A program made the position numbers and the translations under genes. A stretch of 64,000 bases of DNA, taken from NCBI GenBank assembly GCA_025353585.1, contig JANXOM010000045.1, positions 1 through 64,000 on the forward strand, read 5' to 3'. This DNA comes from Deltaproteobacteria bacterium. Lineage in GTDB: Bacteria > Myxococcota_A > Polyangia > Haliangiales > Haliangiaceae. The notes beneath the pieces are model-generated. The model was not told the origin of the DNA. It made no database searches and saw only the letters and a list, made by a program, of their open reading frames with translations. This document shows, one piece after another, positions 8,065-15,857 of the stretch; the stretch's first letter is position 1; every line of letters starts with the position of its first letter.

Positions 8065-10647
8065 TTACTCGGGCGAATGCCGCGACGGCAAGATGCCCGT
8101 CGGGCGGTAACGTTCGTCCTCGCGCGCGACGAACCGCCGGTTGCCCGATTCGCGCCACCACGCGGCCCAGCGCTCCGCCGCGACCTCGCGCTCGCGCTTC
8201 GGCAGGTCGTGGTGGTAGCCGAAATACTCGCCGGTCAGCCTCCGCAGATCGCTGATCGCAGACGCCCGGACGGCGTCCTCCTTGTGCCCGAGGCCGTCGA
8301 TCAGCCACTCGATGCGGTGCTTGCTCTTCGCGCCGTCCCACCACTTGCGCCACTTGCGCTCGCTCGCGCCGAAGTCCTGCGCGGTCAATCCGACGAGCGC
8401 CTTCCGCGCATGCTCCCCGGCGCGGCCCGCCGACTCGACGACGCCGATCAGATCGCCGATCGCCTCGATGTCGCCGAGCTCGATGATCGCGCCCGTCGCG
8501 GCGAGGACGACCTCGGGATCCGTGGAGCGGACCGCGCGGCGCGCGCGCGACATCGCGGTGCCGAGGTCGGCGGACGGGTACCCGGACAGCGCCTCGATCG
8601 CCATCGCGCGCACGCCGAAGTCCTGATCGAACACGCGCTCGACCAGCGCGTACACGGCGCTCCGCGGCCGTAGCTCGGCGGCGCACACCGTCGCGTAGAA
8701 CCGAACATCGCGCTGCGGCGCGGACATCTTGTCGATGAGGAGCTCCGCCGCCGCCGTGCCGAGCCGGACGACGAGCTCGAGGAGGCCGCCGTACTGCGCA
8801 GCGCGCAGCGCGCGACCAGACACGGAGAACCGGTCCACCCGCAGACGGCCCGGGAACCGCTTCATCAGCGCGCCCAGGGCCTCGGGCGAGCGCTCGACGG
8901 CGTCGGTGATGGCGGCGTCGGCCTCGCCCTCGCTGGCGCGCTCGATCTGGTCGATGACGTCGTCGATGTGGCGCGTCGGCGCGGCGGGCGCGAGGCCCGT
9001 GATACCGGCGAGCGACGGCCGCTCGATCTCGCCGTCGGGCGCGCGCCAGGGGCCGGAGTCGCGCGAGATGCGCTTCGTGTCGACCTGATCGGCTTCGATC
9101 GCGACGACGGCCTGGTCGGTCGGCGCGCGATAGCCCGCCGCCTTGTGCTTCACGATCAGGCGGCTGAGCGCGTCGGACGTCGCGGACGCGAGCGGGAGGA
9201 GCTCGGTGATGTCGACGAGCTTGATGTCGTGGATGAGCCGGTGCGCGACGACGATCGCCACGGTCCGCCCGCGCAGGACGATCGGCAGCAGCAGCGCGGA
9301 CGTGGGCGTGGTGCCGCCGAACTTGCGCGTCATCTGGTCGATCGCCGGCTCGCCGGCGGTGATCGGGCCGACGTGCGGCTGCAGGTTCGTGACGGCGGCG
9401 CGGAACGGTGAGACGGCGTCGAGGGGGATCAGGACGCCCGCGATGCCCGTGGTGTCGATGCCGGACTCGGCCAGGGCGAGGCGTCCGATCGCGGCGCCGC
9501 CTTGCACGGTGAGGAGGCCGGCGTAGCGCGCGCGCGACCGAGCCGCGCGGAGGAGCGTGAGGAACACGGCGTCGCGGTCGGCGGCGGTGGCCAGGAGCTC
9601 GCGCGCGCGGGCGATGGGCAGCGGCGAGTCTTTGCCGAGGTCTTCGATCGGCGCGGTCTCGGCGCGGATCGGCTTGCGGATCGTGGCGCGCACGGGCCCG
9701 GCGGGGATTTTCGATGCCGGCGCGAGCATCGTGAGCGCGAACGGCAGCGGCGGATCGCCCGGCGCGACGCCGGACCCTTGCTCGGTGACGGCGCGGTTCG
9801 GATTCACGCCGAGCATCGTCAGGCGGCGCTGGCGACCGGGGTCGTCGGTCGCGGGCTCGGCGGCGGCGGGCGCGTCGGCCGAGGCGGGCGCGTCGGCGGG
9901 ATCCGGCGTTGGCAGGTCGGCGACCGCCATCTTCATCGTCGCGTCGCCGGGCGCGATCGGCGCGAGCGGGCCCGGCGCGGGCGCGACCACCGGACCGGTG
10001 GGCTCCGTGTCGATCGAACCTCGCCGCCCTTCGGCGCTGCCGGCGTGGGCGGGTCCCACCCCGTCGACGCGCGCGAGCGACGACACCCCGGTAGACAGCG
10101 GCGTCGACGTGCGCGGGAGCGCCGGCTCGTCGACGATCACCGAGGTGCCTCGGCCGACAGACGGCGTGGGCGCGTCGACATCGAGGGCGCGGGCGAGCGT
10201 CGAGTAGCGGGCGGGCGCGTCGAACCCGTAGGCGGCAGCGAACACGAGGTGCCAGCGATACTCCGGCGTGATCAGCGGCTGGAGCGGGCGATCGAGGAGG
10301 TCGGCGAAGTCCTCGAGCTCGGCCATCTCGAGCGGCGCGCAGACGAGGACGCGGACGGCCTCGCCTTCGATCGCGAGTGGGACGGCCCGGTAGCGCTCGG
10401 CGAGCTCGCGCGAGACCAGCTTCACGGCGGCCGGCGCGACCGTGGCGCCTTCATCGCGCGCGGCGGGCGGGAGCCCCGACGCCAGCGCGAGGTACTGGGT
10501 CAGCCGCTCCTCGGGGACGAGGCTCATCTCGAGGAGGATCGTGTCGAGCGTCCCGCCGTAGATCACCTGGCGCTGGAACGCTTTCTCCATGCGCTTGACC
10601 CCGACGAGGCCATCGCGAACGAGCAGCGAGCTCAGCCGTGACGGCAT
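8065..10647 (-). CDS. MshEN-type N-terminal domain and HEAT-repeat protein
   Basis: 860 residues. Residues ~3-60 carry two tandem MshEN/T2SSE_N-like motifs (RLSSLLVRDGLVGVKRMEKAFQ and TLDTILLEMSLVPEERLTQYLA), the fold that binds cyclic di-GMP or partners in PilB/GspE-type ATPases, but no ATPase domain follows. A long Pro/Ala/Thr-rich linker comes next. A ~200-residue globular middle part may be GAF-like (LLTVQGGAAIGRLALAESGIDTTGI). HEAT repeats fill the last ~280 residues (FGVRAMAIEALSGYPSADLG, EVVLAATGAIIELGD, DAVRASAISDLRRLTGE). It follows the RDD gene with a GGAGG site in the 22-base gap. The likely role is regulation or scaffolding in secretion, pilus or motility signalling, inferred from the domains only. 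Confidence 0.75.
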   Translation of the reverse strand: MPSRLSSLLVRDGLVGVKRMEKAFQRQVIYGGTLDTILLEMSLVPEERLTQYLALASGLPPAARDEGATVAPAAVKLVSRELAERYRAVPLAIEGEAVRVLVCAPLEMAELEDFADLLDRPLQPLITPEYRWHLVFAAAYGFDAPARYSTLARALDVDAPTPSVGRGTSVIVDEPALPRTSTPLSTGVSSLARVDGVGPAHAGSAEGRRGSIDTEPTGPVVAPAPGPLAPIAPGDATMKMAVADLPTPDPADAPASADAPAAAEPATDDPGRQRRLTMLGVNPNRAVTEQGSGVAPGDPPLPFALTMLAPASKIPAGPVRATIRKPIRAETAPIEDLGKDSPLPIARARELLATAADRDAVFLTLLRAARSRARYAGLLTVQGGAAIGRLALAESGIDTTGIAGVLIPLDAVSPFRAAVTNLQPHVGPITAGEPAIDQMTRKFGGTTPTSALLLPIVLRGRTVAIVVAHRLIHDIKLVDITELLPLASATSDALSRLIVKHKAAGYRAPTDQAVVAIEADQVDTKRISRDSGPWRAPDGEIERPSLAGITGLAPAAPTRHIDDVIDQIERASEGEADAAITDAVERSPEALGALMKRFPGRLRVDRFSVSGRALRAAQYGGLLELVVRLGTAAAELLIDKMSAPQRDVRFYATVCAAELRPRSAVYALVERVFDQDFGVRAMAIEALSGYPSADLGTAMSRARRAVRSTDPEVVLAATGAIIELGDIEAIGDLIGVVESAGRAGEHARKALVGLTAQDFGASERKWRKWWDGAKSKHRIEWLIDGLGHKEDAVRASAISDLRRLTGEYFGYHHDLPKREREVAAERWAAWWRESGNRRFVAREDERYRPTGILPSRHSPE

Positions 10648-10669
10648 CGGTCCACACCCTCCACGGAGG

Positions 10670-11275
10670 TCATGATGCCCGGATCACGTAGGTGCCGGCG
10701 AGCCAGTCGTGCAAACCGCGCTTTTCGGCGTCGAATCCGATCCAGAGGAAGCCGAGCATCAGCGTCGCGAGGCTGGCGATGTAGCCGGCGCAGCGAAGAG
10801 CGCAGCGCGCGGCCGAGGGGCGCTCGCCGTAGATGTCGATGATCTTGATGCGGAGGACGCGCATGCCGAGCGTGCGCCCGAGGGCGATCTGGAAGACGAG
10901 GAGGTACAGCAGGGCGATCGCGACGGTGAGCACGAGGCCCATGACGAGCGCGGGCTCGGTCGCGAGGACGAGATCGATCCACAGATCGATGTCGAACACG
11001 TGCAGGTTGCCCGGCGGCAAGTGCACGCCGGAGACCTTGCTGACGAGCCACGTGACGATCAGCGCGGCCGGGATCACGACGAGCGCGTCGACGAACGCGG
11101 CGGCGGCGCGGCGCCAGAAGCCGACGACATAGACCGTGGGCGCGTCGCGGCGGGCCGGACGGGGTGGTAGCGGTTTCTCCTGCGCGGTCGCGCGCGGCGC
11201 GGGGACCTTGGCCGGCGGATCTGGACGGTCACCCGGCTCGGCGTCGCCGAGGAGCATGGGTTGACGCTCGGCCAT
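10670..11275 (-). CDS. RDD-family membrane protein
   Basis: 201 residues. A Pro/Arg-rich cytosolic N-terminus of ~55 residues leads into the RDD domain: GFWRRAAAAFVDALVVIPAALIV (with the family's R and D residues), a second helix LVMGLVLTVAIALLYLLVFQIALG, then GRTLGMRVLRIKIIDIYGERP and a last membrane hairpin. The ATG at 11275 (MAERQPMLLG) is preferred over a GTG-type start 12 codons upstream, whose extra residues look random. RDD proteins are small transporters or ion exchangers in a few studied cases; the substrate here is unknown. It is probably co-transcribed with the MshEN-HEAT gene downstream. Confidence 0.85.
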   Translation of the reverse strand: MAERQPMLLGDAEPGDRPDPPAKVPAPRATAQEKPLPPRPARRDAPTVYVVGFWRRAAAAFVDALVVIPAALIVTWLVSKVSGVHLPPGNLHVFDIDLWIDLVLATEPALVMGLVLTVAIALLYLLVFQIALGRTLGMRVLRIKIIDIYGERPSAARCALRCAGYIASLATLMLGFLWIGFDAEKRGLHDWLAGTYVIRAS

Positions 11276-11333
11276 CGAGAGTTTATACGGCGCGCGCCTA
11301 TGTGATGGCAAATCATTGGCTTACGGTCATTGG

Positions 11334-13430
11334 ATGAGGATCTGGGCCCTGGCGGCGCTGACGGTGCTCGCGAGCTGCGGCGACGCCGACGAACCCCGTG
11401 GCAAGGCCCGCGTCGCGCCGGAGGATGCGGGCACCTGGAAGGCGGTCTCCGTCGACGCGGCGGTCGCGCCGGCGCCGCCCGCGCGCGCCCCGTCCGAGGC
11501 CCTCGGGCCGCACGTGGACCACGCTCCCGACGTTCCGACGACGGCCCCGGCGTGCAAGCCGTGGATCGCCCGGATCGACGACGCGGCGACCTTCGAGGCC
11601 TACTCGAAGGAGATCGGGACCGAGCGGTTCGCGAAGTTCGTCATCGATCTCAAGAGCGACGCCGTCTACTACTTCGACGTCAACGTCTATCCCGTCCACA
11701 AGGACTTCGTCTTCCAGGAGATCTACAAGAAGCCGAAAACGAAGGAGGCGGTACGGGCGTTCGACAAGAACTACCGCGCCGAGAAGCCGGAGTTCTTGCT
11801 GTGCTACCTCGTCCACCACCTCGGCCCCGACGTGTGGACGTTCGCGTTCTGGGACGGCGACCGGATGACCGATGCGCACGTCAAGCACGCGTACGACCGG
11901 ATGAAGTCGACGTTCTTCCTCGGCGACAAGGTGAAGTTCCGGCCAGACTCGAACTACCAGGAGAGCGTCGCGCGCGGGATCCCCGATGCGGTGGTGCCGT
12001 CGATCCTGAACAGCGCGATCTATACGCAGTCGAAGTACCAGGCGTTCAACCTGGGCGCGGCGATCGGCAAGCTACGGATCATCCCGGCGGGGGCGAGCGA
12101 GGAGGAGTTGACCCTCGGGACGGGCGAGATCGTGGTGCTGCACACGCCGCTCGCCGACATCACGCCGGTGGCGGGGATCATCTCGGACGTGTTCTCGACG
12201 CCGCTGGCCCACGTGAGCCTGCGCGCGCGCGACTGGGGAATCCCGAACGTCGGGGCGAAGGAGGCGACGTCGAAGCTCGCGACGCTCGACGGGAAGACCG
12301 TGGTGTTCGTCGCGCGCGCGACGGACTACGACGTGCACGAGGCGACGCCGGCGGAGATCGCAGCCCACGACGCGGAGGTGCGCGCGGCGCGGACGGTCAC
12401 GGTGCCGGTGGCGAACATGGAGACGACGGAGATGGCGAGGCTGGAGGACATGCGCGCGACGGACGTCGGCGTGTACGGAACAAAGGCGAGCGCGCTCGGC
12501 GAGATCGTCGCGGCGAAGGTGCCGGGGATCGAGGTGCCGGCGGGGTTCGGCGTGCCGTTCCACTGGTATCGCGAGCACCTGCGCGCAGCGGGCATCGACG
12601 ACAAGATCACGGCGATGCTGGAGGATCCGACGTTCGCGAAGGACGCGGCGGGGCGGAAGGCGAAGCTCGCGGCGGTGCGCGCGGCGATCGTGGCCGCGCC
12701 GGTGTCGGCGGAGCTACGGGCCGCGGTGGACGCGGCGCTCGGGGAGCTGACGGCCCACGACGCGAAGGTCGGCGTGTTCGTGCGCAGCTCGACGAACGCG
12801 GAGGACCTGCCGGGCTTCACCGGCGCGGGCGACTACGATACGGTGCCGAACGCGAAGGGCACGGACGCGGTGCTCGCCGCGATCAAGCAGGTCTGGGCGA
12901 GCGTCTGGAACAGCGGGGCATACGAGGACCGGACCCTGTACGGGATCGACGAGACGCAAGTGGCGGGGGCCGTGCTCGTGCAGATCGGCATCGATGCCAC
13001 GGCGGCCGGCGTGCTCGTGACGGTGAACTACGCGGACCCGAGCGACGAGCGCGACTACACGATCAACGCCAAGTCGGGGCTCGGGATCGCCGTGGTGGAC
13101 GGCCGGGCGGTGCCGGAGAGCCTGCTGGTGAGCTGGTACAACCACGGCGTCCGCGTGCTCTCGCGCTCCGCCGAGGACACGATGCTGGTGTTCGACGCGG
13201 CCGGCGGCACGCGCGAGGTGCGCAACGACGCCCACGGCAAGCCGGTGCTGACGACGGCGCGCGCGGTCGCGCTGGCCGATGCGGCCCACCGCCTGACCCA
13301 CGTCTTCCGCTCGGCGCGGCTCGACATCGAGTGGGCCTACGCCGGTCCCACCCTCTACCTCCTGCAGGCCCGCCCCCTCCCGGGGACGGAGTCAAAGTTG
13401 TCAAGTCTGGGGTCTAGCGTTCCCAAATGA
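11334..13430 (+). CDS. PEP/pyruvate-phosphate-dikinase-like lipoprotein, permuted domain order
   Basis: 698 residues. A lipoprotein signal (MRIWALAALTVLASCGD, lipobox LASC) sets the start at the ATG at 11334. Residues ~250-320 are a phosphohistidine (PEP-utilizing mobile) domain with the swivel motif STPLAHVSLRARDWGIPNVG, candidate His293. The C-terminal ~320 residues are the PPDK_N ATP-grasp-type domain, with FVRSSTNAEDLPGFTGAGDYDT near residue 483 and the usual end LYLLQARPLP. The His domain therefore comes before the nucleotide domain, as in glucan water dikinases. A cell-surface location for such an enzyme is unusual. The last 15 residues (GTESKLSSLGSSVPK) and the stop codon are supplied by the 89-bp repeat at 13382. 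Confidence 0.82.
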   Translation: MRIWALAALTVLASCGDADEPRGKARVAPEDAGTWKAVSVDAAVAPAPPARAPSEALGPHVDHAPDVPTTAPACKPWIARIDDAATFEAYSKEIGTERFAKFVIDLKSDAVYYFDVNVYPVHKDFVFQEIYKKPKTKEAVRAFDKNYRAEKPEFLLCYLVHHLGPDVWTFAFWDGDRMTDAHVKHAYDRMKSTFFLGDKVKFRPDSNYQESVARGIPDAVVPSILNSAIYTQSKYQAFNLGAAIGKLRIIPAGASEEELTLGTGEIVVLHTPLADITPVAGIISDVFSTPLAHVSLRARDWGIPNVGAKEATSKLATLDGKTVVFVARATDYDVHEATPAEIAAHDAEVRAARTVTVPVANMETTEMARLEDMRATDVGVYGTKASALGEIVAAKVPGIEVPAGFGVPFHWYREHLRAAGIDDKITAMLEDPTFAKDAAGRKAKLAAVRAAIVAAPVSAELRAAVDAALGELTAHDAKVGVFVRSSTNAEDLPGFTGAGDYDTVPNAKGTDAVLAAIKQVWASVWNSGAYEDRTLYGIDETQVAGAVLVQIGIDATAAGVLVTVNYADPSDERDYTINAKSGLGIAVVDGRAVPESLLVSWYNHGVRVLSRSAEDTMLVFDAAGGTREVRNDAHGKPVLTTARAVALADAAHRLTHVFRSARLDIEWAYAGPTLYLLQARPLPGTESKLSSLGSSVPK

Positions 13431-13470
13431 TCTCGACTACTTGACCGGGGACGGAGTCAAAGTTGTCAAG
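13382..13470 (+). repeat. 89-bp paired-box repeat element, copy B
   Basis: Two identical 24-bp boxes beginning GGGGACGGAGTCAAAG lie at 13382-13405 and 13447-13470, 65 bp start to start, with a 41-bp spacer. The first box and half the spacer are translated as the C-terminus of the dikinase-like lipoprotein; the TGA stop is inside the spacer. It ends 20 bases before the rsmE stop and is inverted relative to copy C. Confidence 0.85.
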
Positions 13471-13489
13471 CGGCCCCGCCGCGCGGCAC

Positions 13490-14203
13490 CTACGTGCCCG
13501 TCGCGGCCCGAACCAGCGCGACCGCGATCACCGGCGCCGTCTCGGCCCGGAGGGTCCGCGGCCCGAGGCCCAGCGACGCGAACCCGGCCGCGACCAGCGT
13601 GTCGAGCTCGCGCGGGTCAAGCCCACCCTCGGGACCGCTGGCGAGCGTCACGTGCGCCGCGCCCGCGGCGAGCGCGAGGCGATCGGACGAGCCCGGGTCG
13701 AGGACGTGCCGAGCCGACGCGGCCGGCACCGCCGCGAGCGCGGCGGCGAGGCTATCGGCGGCCTCGACCTCGGGGATCGCGGCCCGGCCGCACTGGCGCG
13801 CCGCGGCCACGGCGGCGGCCCGGAGCTTCGCGACGCGAGCTTCGCGGCGCTCGCCGGCGAGCTGCACGACCGCGCGGGCCGCGGGCCAGATCACGAGCTC
13901 GTCGCAGCCGACCTCGACCAGCTTCTCGACGCACTGGTCCATGCGGTCGCCCTTGATCCACGGGATCAGGGCGCGTATGCGCGGCGCGGCGGCGGCGATG
14001 GGCTCGGGCGCCTCTGCGAGGACCACGGTCTCGACGTCCGAAAAGCGGACAATCTGTCCGCTGGCCCGACGGCCGGCGCCATCGACGAGCTCGACCACGT
14101 CGCCGACGCGCGAGCGCCGGACGCGGCCGACGTAGTGGTGCTCGTCGCCGCGGATCGAGACCTCGCCGACGCGCAGATCGGCCGGCGCGACGTAGATCCT
14201 CAT
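13490..14203 (-). CDS. rsmE: 16S rRNA (uracil-1498-N3)-methyltransferase RsmE
   Basis: 237 residues. An N-terminal PUA-like domain (MRIYVAPADLRVGEVSIRGDEHHYVGRVRR) is followed by a SPOUT methyltransferase domain with the RsmE motifs KGDRMDQCVEKLVEVGCDELVIWPAARAVV, ASGPEGGLDPRELD and LGLGPRTLRAETA. It uses S-adenosylmethionine to methylate U1498 of 16S rRNA. The ATG at 14203 fits the family's start; upstream in-frame sequence is repeat DNA. The prmA-rsmE order is common in bacteria, so the gene sits in its usual place, but it is bracketed by inverted copies of the 89-bp repeat 20 bases past its stop and 13 bases before its start. Its translation signals therefore lie at or in repeat DNA. Confidence 0.93.
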   Translation of the reverse strand: MRIYVAPADLRVGEVSIRGDEHHYVGRVRRSRVGDVVELVDGAGRRASGQIVRFSDVETVVLAEAPEPIAAAAPRIRALIPWIKGDRMDQCVEKLVEVGCDELVIWPAARAVVQLAGERREARVAKLRAAAVAAARQCGRAAIPEVEAADSLAAALAAVPAASARHVLDPGSSDRLALAAGAAHVTLASGPEGGLDPRELDTLVAAGFASLGLGPRTLRAETAPVIAVALVRAATGT

Positions 14204-14215
14204 GCCGCCCGGCGA

Positions 14216-14304
14216 CTTGACAACTTTGACTCCGTCCCCAGGTAAGTACTCAAAATTACTCGGGAACGATAGACCCCAGACTTGACAACATTGACACCGT
14301 CCCC
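14216..14304 (-). repeat. 89-bp paired-box repeat element, copy C
   Basis: On the minus strand the boxes begin GGGGACGGTGTCAATG (14304-14281) and GGGGACGGAGTCAAAG (14239-14216), again 65 bp apart with a 41-bp spacer. The spacer matches that of copy B at about 31 of 41 positions (TCTGGGGTCTA shared). It encodes the last 15 residues of PrmA, with a TAA stop inside the spacer at the same place as the TGA of copy B. Confidence 0.85.
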
Positions 14305-15149
14305 CATTCGGGGGAGGTGCGGCCGCCGGTGTGGCGGAGGGGCGAGCCGGTGGTGAATTCGAGGGCCAGGGGCGCGGTTTGCGGCAGCAACAGGCCCGAG
14401 AGGATGAGCACGCCGCCCGGTGCCGTTGCGGCCAGCAACTCCGCCCGCAACGCCCGGAGGACGTGCGCCTGGATGTTCGCCAGCACCAGCGGGAACGCCT
14501 CCGACAAGGCATGCGGTAGCGCCGGCGTGATCCGATCGCCCACCCCATTTGTCGCCGCGTTCTCCGCCGTGGCCTTGACCGCGATCGGATCGTTGTCGAT
14601 CGCCAGCACCGTGCAGCTCGGCCAGAGCTTGGCCGCGGCGATCGCCAGGATCCCGGAGCCGCAGCCCATGTCGAGCACGCGCGATGGCCGCAGGCCGGCG
14701 TCGGAGAGCGCCTGGAGCTCCTCGAGCACCAGCTGGGTGCTCGCGTGTGTGCCCGTCCCGAACGCCATGCCCGGGTCGAGCAGGATCGGCACGTCGCCGT
14801 CGGCCGGCGCGTACGGTTCCCACGACGGCACCACCACGATCTGCCGCGTGAGTCGCGAGACCTTGAAGTATCGCTTCCACGCGTCGCGCCACTCGGCCTC
14901 GGGCATCGCCGTCGCCATGCGCACGCGCGCCGGGTCGATCACCGCGCCGTTGGCCTGCCACCTCGTGGCCGCGTCGCGCGCTTGCGCGAGCGCCGAGGCG
15001 GCGTCTTCCGGGGCTACCCAGAACACGACCTCGTCACCGCGTTGCTCTGTACCGGCGGCGGCCGCAGGTACTTCGAGCGCGATCAGCGCCGCGACGTCAT
15101 CGACATCAGCCGCGCCAACCGGAACGACAATCTCGACCCACTCGGCCAC
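14256..15149 (-). CDS. prmA: Ribosomal protein L11 methyltransferase PrmA, 3' end replaced by repeat
   Basis: 297 residues, GTG start at 15149, 16 bases after rpsU. The N-terminal substrate-recognition part is followed by DPGMAFGTGTHASTQLVLEEL and the SAM-binding motif VLDMGCGSGILAIAAAKLWP, then AIDNDPIAVKATAENA and the motif-IV-like LVLANI. It methylates ribosomal protein L11. Family members end with a conserved G-E-W-x-A-L-x-L-R-R strand. Here the sequence reaches SPEW and then switches into repeat copy C, giving GTVSMLSSLGSIVPE. The final beta strand is therefore replaced; activity may be kept or altered. The same repeat provides the stop codon. Confidence 0.92.
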   Translation of the reverse strand: MAEWVEIVVPVGAADVDDVAALIALEVPAAAAGTEQRGDEVVFWVAPEDAASALAQARDAATRWQANGAVIDPARVRMATAMPEAEWRDAWKRYFKVSRLTRQIVVVPSWEPYAPADGDVPILLDPGMAFGTGTHASTQLVLEELQALSDAGLRPSRVLDMGCGSGILAIAAAKLWPSCTVLAIDNDPIAVKATAENAATNGVGDRITPALPHALSEAFPLVLANIQAHVLRALRAELLAATAPGGVLILSGLLLPQTAPLALEFTTGSPLRHTGGRTSPEWGTVSMLSSLGSIVPE

Positions 15150-15165
15150 GGGCTGGTGACCGCGA

Positions 15166-15396
<231 letters not shown>

Positions 15397-15458
15397 AAGG
15401 AAGGGACGTGGGTACCTGATCCCGTCGCCGAGATCAAGCTCCGGTACGTCCGGTCGGG

Positions 15459-15698
15459 TCAGGCCTTGTTCTTGTAGAACAAGGTGATCGTCAGGCAGTG
15501 GAACTCGGAGTCCGAGCTCTGCGTCACGATCTTGTCGACGATGTCGTAGTCCTGATGACTACGAATCCAGTCGGTGATCAGCTCGCCGAGGAGCTCGCGC
15601 TCCTTCGCCTTCGTCGCCGAAAACACTTTCACGCCCGTCACATCAATGATGTTGGCGCGCCCCTCGTCCGATGCCCCTGCTGCTTGAACTCGTGCCAC
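15459..15698 (-). CDS. Small conserved-looking protein of unknown function
   Basis: 79 residues, GTG start at 15698 behind an AGGTGAGG ribosome site. The sequence (ANIIDVTGVKVFSATKAKERELLGELITDWIRSHQDYDIVDKIVTQSSDSEFHCLTITLFYKNKA) has a predicted helix and two beta strands, with no membrane segment or known motif. I do not recognise the family. Its place first in the rpsU operon, behind a clear promoter-like sequence, suggests a real and well-expressed gene, perhaps linked to translation. Confidence 0.75.
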   Translation of the reverse strand: MARVQAAGASDEGRANIIDVTGVKVFSATKAKERELLGELITDWIRSHQDYDIVDKIVTQSSDSEFHCLTITLFYKNKA

Positions 15699-15741
15699 GG
15701 CCTCACCTCACTCGTGGCGGCTACGCCGCCGTTGATGGCCC

Positions 15742-15769
15742 AATCTACCTCGGTTCAGATTCCAGTCAA
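15742..15769 (-). promoter_or_regulatory. Candidate sigma-70-type promoter for the rpsU operon
   Basis: On the minus strand TTGACT (15769-15764) and TAGATT (15747-15742) are separated by 16 bases. They lie in an AT-rich stretch that is exceptional for this window and 44 bases ahead of the GTG at 15698. It is predicted from sequence only. Confidence 0.45.
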
Positions 15770-15857
15770 TCGAGATAAATACAATTAATGTAGAACTGCG
15801 GCGACGCCTGGTCGCAGGGTTAGCTCGTCGAGCTCCCCCGTTGTAGTGTCCGCGGCC

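Noticed and set aside
13490-14203. rsmE carried as cargo of a composite transposon
   Set aside because: No transposase and the prmA-rsmE order is the ancestral one, so separate repeat insertions explain the inverted flanks better.
13382-14304. Possible CRISPR because 24-bp boxes recur with regular spacing
   Set aside because: Only two boxes per cluster, the spacer is itself shared between clusters, and no cas gene is present.
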